Part shown: piece after piece, positions 7,461 to 12,870 of the stretch
How the letters are laid out: each line of letters begins with the position of its first letter
Position numbering within the stretch: position 1 is the first letter of the stretch
Source: Deltaproteobacteria bacterium
GTDB lineage: Bacteria > Desulfobacterota > Desulfobacteria > Desulfobacterales > Desulfatibacillaceae
Assembly (NCBI GenBank): GCA_019308705.1
Contig: JAFDHW010000024.1
Span: 1 to 12,870, forward strand
Direction of reading: 5' to 3'
DNA: 12,870 nt
Notes under the pieces: model-generated
What the model was told of the DNA's origin: nothing
The model's input: only the letters and a program-made list of their open reading frames with translations
Databases searched by the model: none
Translations under genes and position numbers: made by a program

Positions 7461-7473
7461 GAAACCTGCCGGG

Positions 7474-7512
7474 AAAAAGGAAGGGCTGCGCCCCGGAAGC
7501 CGGCCCTCCGGG
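7474..7512 (-). terminator. possible weak terminator between the exported-protein gene and the membrane-protein gene
   Basis: CCCGGA and TCCGGG (minus strand, 7512-7507 and 7497-7492) form a 6-bp stem with a 9-nt loop; a second small GGGC/GCCC hairpin and then TTCCTTTTT follow. The T run is some 13 nt from the first stem, so termination would be weak. The rest of the 98-nt gap holds no clear promoter; GCAGG just before the ATG at 7460 serves as ribosome binding site. Confidence 0.25.
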
Positions 7513-7558
7513 TTTGCAGCTCGGCCTTATACGCAGGGATGAATGCCGGGGGAAGCGG

Positions 7559-8593
7559 TCACTTCACCTCGTACTGGCCGTCCGCCGTGCGAAGGACCTC
7601 GATGGACGTCCTGCTTTTGTTCACCAGCAGGCTTTTCCCCCTGTACAGGGCCCGGGGCTGGTGGGAATAGACAAAGTAGAGGTCGTATTTGCCAGCGGGT
7701 ACGTTCAGCTTGGCGATGTCCTGGGGACTGACCTCCACGTCCAGGCCCCTGTCGCCGCTCCGCAACGACACGGTGACGAAAAAGGCGTTGGGATTATGGA
7801 TGGTCAGCTCGTTGGACCCGGAAAGCTTGCGGGTGAAACTTGGAACGGCGTTCCTGGCGGCCCGGACCTTTTCCTTGGCCTCGCCCTTTTCTTCCCCGGC
7901 CCCTTCCCCGGCCGTTTCTTCCTCCTCCCCGCGGCTCTCTTTGGCGGGCAGCACCCCGGAGTAACGCACCGGGCTTCCCAGCAGGAACACGGACCCGATG
8001 TGGAAAGTGTCCGGCACGGGCCAAAGGAAGTCCATGGAAATGAACCCGTTCTTCTCAAAGGTGCAGGTGAGCCGCGAGTTTTCCCCCACGATGCGGATAC
8101 AGGGCCATTCCTCGCCCTGGAGCGTGGCGGGGGTTTCCATCACCACGAAGGTCCGGTCTATCTTCTGGCCGTCGAAATAGGTCTGGGCCCCGGGGGAGGC
8201 ATAGCCGATGTGGATGTAGCAGGCCTTGTGCTCCGAGCGGTCCAGCCCGTAGATCACAGCCGAGTCCTCGTAGAAGACCAGGGTGCCGCCCTCCTCGCCC
8301 TTGAAGGTGGCGCCGTAGCGGTAGTAACGCTGGTACTCCTCCCCCTTCACACGGACGATGCCCGTTTTGGGGTGGATGAGGGTGATGGAGGCATTGCTCT
8401 CGTAGGCGGGCTGCGCCTTTCCCCGGTCCGTTTCCACGGGCTCCTCCAGGGGCTCGTCCACCTGGGCCCCGTGCATCATGCGCTCGAACTCCTCGGCGCT
8501 GACCTTTTTTCCGTCATAATAATAAACCTCGCCCCGGGCGAAGCCCGCCGCGAGAAGGGACACCACCAGAACGGAAAGAAGTACGGACCGCAA
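7559..8593 (-). CDS. exported protein of unknown function with an acidic linker and a C-terminal beta-rich domain
   Basis: I do not recognise a named family. From the TTG at 8593 the product has 344 residues and opens with a Sec signal peptide (MRSVLLSVLVVSLLAAGFARG) followed by EVYYYDGKKVSAEEFERMM; there is no lipobox. The middle region (about 65-215) is rich in aromatic and beta-forming residues with three cysteines (125, 165, 177). An acidic low-complexity linker (217-247, KESRGEEEE onward) leads to a C-terminal domain (254-344) with NELTIHNPNAFFVTVSLRSG, a PAGKYDLYFVY turn and alternating hydrophobics, like a small beta-sandwich. The same frame has a GTG at 8635, but that would lie only about 8 nt from the predicted transcription start. 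TTG 8593 has GAAAGG at good spacing and puts the signal peptide at the N terminus. Likely periplasmic; role unknown. Confidence 0.75.
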   Translation of the reverse strand: MRSVLLSVLVVSLLAAGFARGEVYYYDGKKVSAEEFERMMHGAQVDEPLEEPVETDRGKAQPAYESNASITLIHPKTGIVRVKGEEYQRYYRYGATFKGEEGGTLVFYEDSAVIYGLDRSEHKACYIHIGYASPGAQTYFDGQKIDRTFVVMETPATLQGEEWPCIRIVGENSRLTCTFEKNGFISMDFLWPVPDTFHIGSVFLLGSPVRYSGVLPAKESRGEEEETAGEGAGEEKGEAKEKVRAARNAVPSFTRKLSGSNELTIHNPNAFFVTVSLRSGDRGLDVEVSPQDIAKLNVPAGKYDLYFVYSHQPRALYRGKSLLVNKSRTSIEVLRTADGQYEVK

Positions 8594-8649
8594 GGCGAAC
8601 CTTTCGGACGTCGGGGAAAGAAGGCTTCCCGGCACGGGAAGTGTCCGCT

Positions 8650-8679
8650 TTTATGGCCCGGCAAGTGCTTGATTGTCAA
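8650..8679 (-). promoter_or_regulatory. sigma70-type promoter for the exported-protein gene
   Basis: A perfect -35 TTGACA (8679-8674) and a -10-like CATAAA (8655-8650, four of six consensus bases) are separated by 18 nt. The expected start point near 8643 gives a leader of about 50 nt to the TTG at 8593. It is the only convincing promoter seen and marks the break after tal-pgi. It may drive the exported protein, the membrane protein and, by read-through, the genes downstream. Confidence 0.6.
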
Positions 8680-8707
8680 CCCTTTTGCCAAGACTTTGCC
8701 GGGAAGA

Positions 8708-8755
8708 CCGGGAACTTCACCCGGCATTCTCCCCATGCCGGCCCGGGATAATCCC
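8708..8755 (-). repeat. cluster of overlapping hairpins in the spacer after tal-pgi
   Basis: CCGGCAT and ATGCCGG (8721-8727 and 8735-8741) form a perfect 7-bp stem with a 7-nt loop. CCGGG/CCCGG (8708-8712 and 8720-8724) forms a competing 5-bp stem sharing bases with it, and GGGAT/ATCCC (8745-8755) is a short palindrome. A TTTTT run on the minus strand (8760-8756) precedes the cluster, downstream of an imperfect CCGGCC/GGCCGG pairing just after the tal-pgi stop, so part of the region may end the tal-pgi transcript. No gene is seen in the 208-nt spacer 8594-8801. Confidence 0.4.
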
Positions 8756-8801
8756 AAAAACCTTCAAACCCGGCCGCCCGGGGGAAGACGGGGCCGGAGC
8801 C

Positions 8802-11606
8802 TCAGGGAAGTTCCCGGATCAGCCTGCGGATTCCCTCGGCCGGGTTTTCGCCCAGGTGAAAGCCCACCACGGGCCGGCCCGCGTCCCTGAGCGCCTTTTC
8901 ATCGCCCATGGCCTGGGCGCGCAAAAGCACGCCAAAGGAAAGGGAGGAGCCGGGCTTTCCCGCCTCGTCGGGGATGGGGAGGTCCTTCTGGTGGTCGGCC
9001 ATAAGCTGGATGAACAAGCCGTTTCCCGCGTCGCCCTTGTGGAGCTGGCCCGTGGAATGGAGAAACCGGGGGCCGTATTCCGCGGTGGCGGCGATGCGAT
9101 ACTTTTTGGCCGCCTCCCGGCGCAGGGCGGCCAGGGCCGAGTCCACCTCCTGCGAAGGGGCCAGGAAGGCGCACACGGCCAGGTAGCTTCTGGGCGGCTT
9201 TTCGCGCAGGCGGGAAAACAGGCTTTGCAACGCGCCGCGGATGCCGGATACACTCTCGTCCGCGTACACGCGGATGGGCCCGTCCATGGCCGCGGGCTCA
9301 CGCTCCGGCAGGGAGCCTTTTTCCCTGTAGGCGGCCACCATCTCTTTCGCCGCCTTCTTGGCGCTCTCCACGTTGGGCTGGTCAAAGGGGTTGATGCCCA
9401 ACAGGTGCCCGGCGATGGCCGTGGCCATCTCCCACCGGAAAAACTCGCCCCCCAGGTCGTAGAGGTCGCGCAGGTGCAGGCGGATGACCGGATGGCCCGC
9501 CTTTTCCAGGGCCGCCACCTCCGCGTCCCTGGCGTGCTCGCCCACCATGCGGAGGTACACGAACAACCGGTCGTCCCCATAGCCCTCCGGCGCGGCCACG
9601 GGCTCGCCGGAAACCGGAAAGACGCCCTTGCCCTCCTTTCCCGTGCTTTCCGCAACCAGTTGCTCGGCCCAGGGGCCGAAGGCGGCGATGGACGGCGAGG
9701 TGACGATGGTGAGCTTGTCGCGGCCCGCTGCCGCGGCCGCGGCCATGGCGGCGCCCAGCCGGGCCGCCGAGTTGTCGCCGTCCACGGGGCAGTTGCAGGG
9801 ATGGGCGTTGGCCGCCGCGGCCTGGGCCCGGCGCAGCAGCCTTTCGCAGTCCACGCCGGAAAGCGCGGCCGGGGCCAGCCCGAAATAGGTGAGCGCCGAG
9901 TACCGCCCCCCCACGTTGGGATCGTTCAAAAACACCTTGCGGAAACCCAGCTTTTCCGCGGCGGCGAAAAGGCCGCTGCCCGGGTCCGTGACCGCGGCGA
10001 AACGCCTTCCGGCCTCCTTTTCCCCCAGGGCGTCCACGACCAGGTTGTAGCAGTACTTCATGAAGGAGAGCGTCTCGGTGGTTCCGCCGCTCTTGGAGCT
10101 TACGATGTAAAGGGTTTTGGCCGGGTCCGACCGGGCGGTCATGGCCCGCACGCAGTCCGGGTCCGTGGAGTCCAGAACAGCCAGGTCCAGCACCGGCGGG
10201 GAAAAGGTTTTCGCAAAAAGCTCCGGCGCCAGGGAGGACCCGCCCATGCCCAGAAGCAGCGCGTGGGTGAAGCCCTCCTCCTTGAGCTCCCGCGCAAAGG
10301 CGGCAAGCCCGGCCCCGGCTTCGGCCATGGTCTCCGGCGCGAACATCCAGCCCAGCCGGTTCCTGATCTCCTCCGGGTCCGGTTTCCACACCGTGTGGTC
10401 CATCTCCCAGATGCGGGCGAGCACGTTGTCCTTCTTCAGCCGTTCAAGGGCTTTTTGGGTCTCCTTTTCCACGGGGCCAAGGTGCTCGTTCCAGGTCTTT
10501 TTGGCGGACACGATGAGGCCCCGGCGCTGCTCGATGTTCCTTCGCAGCCGCCGGTGGATGGTCACGTAGTCCGCCAAGGTCCGGCGCTGGAGGGCGTCCA
10601 TGGCCGCCTCCAGGTCCACGGCCTTGCCCATCCGCCGGACCCGCTCCCTGGCCTCGCCAAGGTCCGCGCCGCCGGCGGGCACGCCGCCCTCCTCCAAAAA
10701 CGCCGCCAGGGTGCGCGGCGGCAGGGTGCTCACCGTGCGGGGAAGAACGAGGTTTTCCGCATAATGGGTCTCGGGAAGGGTGGGGTTGTTCACCCCCATG
10801 GACGCGAACATCACCCGCGGCAGGCGCGCGCCACGGCCGGCCAGGTCCGCGGCGGGCCGTTCGGACAGCAGGTTCTCGAAGTCGTCGTGGATCACCCGGG
10901 CCATGGCCACGCCCGGGCGCATGCCGCCGGTTTCCGCTCCCGCGCCGGCCAGAGCCGCGTTCAGCCAATCGTCCATTTTGCCCACGTACACGGAAACCAG
11001 GGTCCCCAGCCTTTCCGCGGGCAGGCCGCCGGGAGCGGTGGGGCCTTTTTGGGAAAGCCCGGAAAGACCGTCCAAAACGGCCGCGGCCGCGGCCAGGCAC
11101 GCCCGGGAGGAAAACCCCAGCGCGGCGTTCACGTTGATCCCCGCGGCCACCAGGTCGCGCATGGCGGACAGGCCCGGCCCGGTGGCCGGAACCTTGATCA
11201 TGAGATTCTTTCTGCCCACCGCCGTAAACAGGCGCGTGGCCTCGGACACCATCTTATCCTTGTCCTGGAAGACGCCCGGGTCCATGCCCAGGGTCACGAA
11301 CCCGTCCGCGCCGCCGCTCTTCTGATACACCGCCGACAAGATGTCGGCGGCCATGCGCACGTCGGCAACCACCAGGTTTTCGTACACCCGGTCCACGGAA
11401 AGGCTTTGTCCGGAGAGCGCCTTCAGGTCGCCGTCGTAGTCCTGGCTGGCGGCAATGGCCTTTTCAAAGATGGAGGGGTTGGAACTGACCCCGGAAACCC
11501 CGCGGTCGATCCACAGGGCCAGCCCGCCGGAGGCGACGAACAGCCTGCGGATGAAATCGCACCATACGCTCTGGCCCGACTCCCGTACCTCGTGCAGCTT
11601 GGTCAT
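8802..11606 (-). CDS. tal-pgi: bifunctional transaldolase / glucose-6-phosphate isomerase
   Basis: A 934-residue fusion joining a pentose-phosphate enzyme to glucose-6-phosphate/fructose-6-phosphate interconversion in the cytoplasm. Residues 1-365 are a transaldolase: SVWCDFIRRLF (13-23), GVSGVSSNPSIFEKAI (36-51) and the Schiff-base lysine Lys138 in NLMIKVPATGPGL, then INVNAALGFS. Residues 370-934 are the isomerase with two SIS domains: LLGMGGSSLAPELF (451-464), SSKSGGTTET (503-512), NDPNVGGRYSALTYFGLAPA (561-580), AESTGKEGKGVFPV (652-665, candidate catalytic Glu654), GINPFDQPNVESAKKAAKE (737-755) and FLHSTGQLHKGDAGNG (848-863). Length and motif order match known Tal-Pgi fusions. The ATG has a strong GGGAGGAACC site. 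Fructose 6-phosphate is the product of one half and substrate of the other. It lies 41 nt after the substrate-binding protein gene with no obvious functional link. Confidence 0.95.
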   Translation of the reverse strand: MTKLHEVRESGQSVWCDFIRRLFVASGGLALWIDRGVSGVSSNPSIFEKAIAASQDYDGDLKALSGQSLSVDRVYENLVVADVRMAADILSAVYQKSGGADGFVTLGMDPGVFQDKDKMVSEATRLFTAVGRKNLMIKVPATGPGLSAMRDLVAAGINVNAALGFSSRACLAAAAAVLDGLSGLSQKGPTAPGGLPAERLGTLVSVYVGKMDDWLNAALAGAGAETGGMRPGVAMARVIHDDFENLLSERPAADLAGRGARLPRVMFASMGVNNPTLPETHYAENLVLPRTVSTLPPRTLAAFLEEGGVPAGGADLGEARERVRRMGKAVDLEAAMDALQRRTLADYVTIHRRLRRNIEQRRGLIVSAKKTWNEHLGPVEKETQKALERLKKDNVLARIWEMDHTVWKPDPEEIRNRLGWMFAPETMAEAGAGLAAFARELKEEGFTHALLLGMGGSSLAPELFAKTFSPPVLDLAVLDSTDPDCVRAMTARSDPAKTLYIVSSKSGGTTETLSFMKYCYNLVVDALGEKEAGRRFAAVTDPGSGLFAAAEKLGFRKVFLNDPNVGGRYSALTYFGLAPAALSGVDCERLLRRAQAAAANAHPCNCPVDGDNSAARLGAAMAAAAAAGRDKLTIVTSPSIAAFGPWAEQLVAESTGKEGKGVFPVSGEPVAAPEGYGDDRLFVYLRMVGEHARDAEVAALEKAGHPVIRLHLRDLYDLGGEFFRWEMATAIAGHLLGINPFDQPNVESAKKAAKEMVAAYREKGSLPEREPAAMDGPIRVYADESVSGIRGALQSLFSRLREKPPRSYLAVCAFLAPSQEVDSALAALRREAAKKYRIAATAEYGPRFLHSTGQLHKGDAGNGLFIQLMADHQKDLPIPDEAGKPGSSLSFGVLLRAQAMGDEKALRDAGRPVVGFHLGENPAEGIRRLIRELP

Positions 11607-11647
11607 GGTTCCTCCCAGGGATCAAAGGCCCGGCCCGCATCCCCATG

Positions 11648-12604
11648 CTACGGATTCGCCGTGGTCTCCCCGGCCTCGATCACGAACCGGCGGACAAGCA
11701 GCTTTTCGTAATCCGGCTGGCGGGAAATGACGCCCAGGGCCTCCATGCGTTCCCCCAGGGCACGGACCCGGGCGGCGAAGGTCGCGTCCATGTCCCAGGC
11801 AAGCTCCATGTTGTCCGCCGCCTGCTCCAGGACCTCCCGGGGGGTGCCGAACTTCGCGGCCGCGGACAGCCACGCTTCCCTGTGGGCGGCGAGGTGCCGG
11901 GTGGCCAGGACGTGAGTCCTCACCATGGCGGCCACCTTGTCCGGCTCCTCTTCCAGGAGGGAGGCGGCCACCAGCATGCCCGCGTTGATGTCGCCCACCG
12001 CCTCCCCATAATAGGGGTAGGCCAGGATTTTGCCGTAACCCTGCATCCTCGCCAAGGTGGGGAAGGGCTCGCCGGAGAGAAACGCGTCGATGCCGCCGGT
12101 GGCCAGCGCCGTGCCCATGTCAAAAAAATCCACCCGCAAAAGGGTCACGTCGCGGTCCGGGGAAAGGCCGTTTTTGGACAAGGCTTCCCGCAAGAGGATC
12201 TCGTGCATGGTGCCGGGCACGTAGCCGATGCGCCGGCCGGCAAGGTCCGTAACCCTTTCCACGGGGCCGTCCGCCGCCGCCACCAGGGCGGAGCACCTGT
12301 TGCACAACGCCGCCACCACGGCCACGGGCTCCCCGCGGGAGGCCGCGGCCACGGCGTGGGCCAGGGTGGTGCCGCACATGTCCAGACTCCCGGCCAAAAG
12401 CGCCATCTTCTGGTCCGCCGGGTTGGTGAAGGAGAACACCTTCACCTCCACACCCCTTGGCGCAAACTCTTGGTAGAAGTACGGCGCGATGGTCTGAGCG
12501 GTCTTCCAGGTGCCGACGCGCCAAGCCTCCCCGGCCGCGGCCCGGTCCGCCGCGCCCGCAACGGCCGCCGCCAGGGCGCAAAGGCCGATGAGAAACCTTT
12601 TCAT
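11648..12604 (-). CDS. ABC transporter substrate-binding protein, NMT1/SsuA/TauA-like
   Basis: A 318-residue periplasmic binding protein. The N terminus (MKRFLIGLCALAAAVAGAAD onward) is a Sec signal peptide of about 24 residues without a lipobox. The body has the two-lobe type II binding-protein pattern: FSFTNPADQKMALLAGSLDM (57-76), TDLAGRRIGYVPGTMHEILL (119-138) and FDMGTALATGGIDAFLSGEP (161-180). These match the family that binds nitrate, sulfonates, thiamine precursors and related small molecules; the ligand cannot be read from sequence. The ATG at 12604 overlaps the upstream radical SAM stop (ATGA); the frame is open further upstream only as shadow. No permease or ATPase gene follows, since tal-pgi comes next, so they must lie upstream of the window or elsewhere. 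A role in supplying the substrate of the neighbouring radical SAM enzyme is inference. Confidence 0.87.
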   Translation of the reverse strand: MKRFLIGLCALAAAVAGAADRAAAGEAWRVGTWKTAQTIAPYFYQEFAPRGVEVKVFSFTNPADQKMALLAGSLDMCGTTLAHAVAAASRGEPVAVVAALCNRCSALVAAADGPVERVTDLAGRRIGYVPGTMHEILLREALSKNGLSPDRDVTLLRVDFFDMGTALATGGIDAFLSGEPFPTLARMQGYGKILAYPYYGEAVGDINAGMLVAASLLEEEPDKVAAMVRTHVLATRHLAAHREAWLSAAAKFGTPREVLEQAADNMELAWDMDATFAARVRALGERMEALGVISRQPDYEKLLVRRFVIEAGETTANP

Positions 12605-12870
12605 GACCCCACCCCCAAGCGCCACGGCGGCTGGCCCGCCGCCTGGAAGCAGTTGGAGGCGAGCTCCGGGTCCAGGCCCATCTCCCGGAAGATGGCGTCG
12701 CACGCGCCGATGTCCCGGCCACGGCTTTTTCCGGTTTCCGCCGCCAGGTCCCGGGGAGAAGAGCCCTTTTCCGGGAAGAACAGGTTGGCCCCGGCCAGAA
12801 GCGCCGCGCTGCTGGGCTCGTGGACGCAGTGGGCCCGGGGGGAGTCCCCCATGGCCAGGCGGCACACGGC
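12601..12870 (-). CDS. C-terminal part of a biotin-synthase-like radical SAM protein (BATS-type domain)
   Basis: Only 89 C-terminal codons are in the window; the frame is open at the right edge and ends at 12601 in the ATGA overlap with the binding-protein gene. The visible part resembles the C-terminal barrel end and BATS domain of biotin-synthase-like enzymes: AVCRLAMGDSP, then HEPSSAALLAGANLFFPEKG, SSPRDLAAETGKSRGRDIGA and CDAIFREMGL. The HEP...AGANLFF...PRD pattern differs from classical BioB, so a BioB-like relative such as a LipS-type lipoyl synthase or a cofactor or thioester radical SAM enzyme is possible. The CxxxCxxC cluster that would prove the family lies outside the window. The ATG six codons after the edge is an internal Met, not a likely start. 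Confidence 0.6.
   Translation of the reverse strand, partial: AVCRLAMGDSPRAHCVHEPSSAALLAGANLFFPEKGSSPRDLAAETGKSRGRDIGACDAIFREMGLDPELASNCFQAAGQPPWRLGVGS

Noticed and set aside
5523..7670. Plus-strand open frame of 715 codons opposite the membrane protein
   Set aside because: The composition is low-complexity Gly/Gln/Arg/His with no motifs. It mirrors the minus-strand gene and spans parts of three minus-strand genes.
8594..8635. GTG start at 8635 for the exported protein
   Set aside because: It would leave only about 8 nt of leader after the predicted transcription start and add 14 residues ahead of a signal peptide that already begins well at the TTG at 8593.
7514..8890. Plus-strand open frame of 458 codons opposite the exported-protein gene
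   Set aside because: No family features, and it runs through the promoter and into the end of tal-pgi. The minus strand has a signal peptide, a promoter and sensible codon use.
8673..11711. Plus-strand open frame of 1012 codons opposite tal-pgi
   Set aside because: It is antisense to a gene with strong family motifs along its whole length. Its product is Gly/Arg/His/Gln-rich with no recognisable domain, as expected where GC-rich codon use removes stops on the other strand.
1..12870. CRISPR array, insertion sequence, phage genes, toxin-antitoxin or defence island
   Set aside because: No evenly spaced direct repeats, transposase, integrase, recombinase or recognised defence domain was found on either strand. 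Gene content is core metabolism and envelope.

Overview
This is a GC-rich, tightly packed stretch of bacterial chromosome in which every supported gene lies on the minus strand, so the genes are read from the right end of the window to the left. The gene set is that of a Gram-negative bacterium: heptose activation for LPS, an exported protein with a signal peptide, and a YicC-RemA-Gmk block. The DUF4416-yicC-remA-gmk order together with a fused transaldolase/phosphoglucose isomerase suggests the Desulfobacterota (former Deltaproteobacteria). That placement is inference, and I cannot assign a genus. No tRNA, rRNA, CRISPR array, insertion sequence or phage gene was seen.

Layout in transcription order. 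(1) 12870-11648: the C-terminal end of a biotin-synthase-like radical SAM protein overlaps by 4 nt (ATGA) a periplasmic ABC-transporter substrate-binding protein of the NMT1/SsuA type. (2) 11606-8802: a 934-codon bifunctional transaldolase/glucose-6-phosphate isomerase. (3) 8801-8594: a 208-nt spacer with several small hairpins and a good sigma70-type promoter, the only clear promoter in the window. (4) 8593-7559: an exported protein of unknown function. (5) 7460-5646: one uninterrupted reading frame joining a polytopic GT-C-like membrane protein to a 59-residue Trm112-type zinc protein. (6) 5641-2565: DUF4416, yicC, remA, gmk and rlmB, with gaps of at most 5 nt and several 4-nt stop/start overlaps. 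(7) 2524-1: NADP isocitrate dehydrogenase, ComF and heptose-1-phosphate adenylyltransferase RfaE2, which runs off the left end.

Functionally the window is mostly housekeeping: RNA turnover (YicC), nucleotide supply (Gmk), ribosome modification (RlmB), central carbon metabolism (Icd, Tal-Pgi), envelope sugar activation (RfaE2) and envelope proteins. The most unusual spot is 5890-5919. A perfect 7-bp hairpin followed by seven U residues, an intrinsic-terminator signature, sits inside the open frame that joins the membrane protein to Trm112. The same T7 run is a T_TTT_TTT slippery heptamer, with a TGA waiting in the -1 frame. It may be a translation-dependent attenuator, a programmed frameshift, or a one-base sequence error hiding a normal gene end. 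The radical SAM/substrate-binding protein pair at the right edge is the second place worth following beyond the window.
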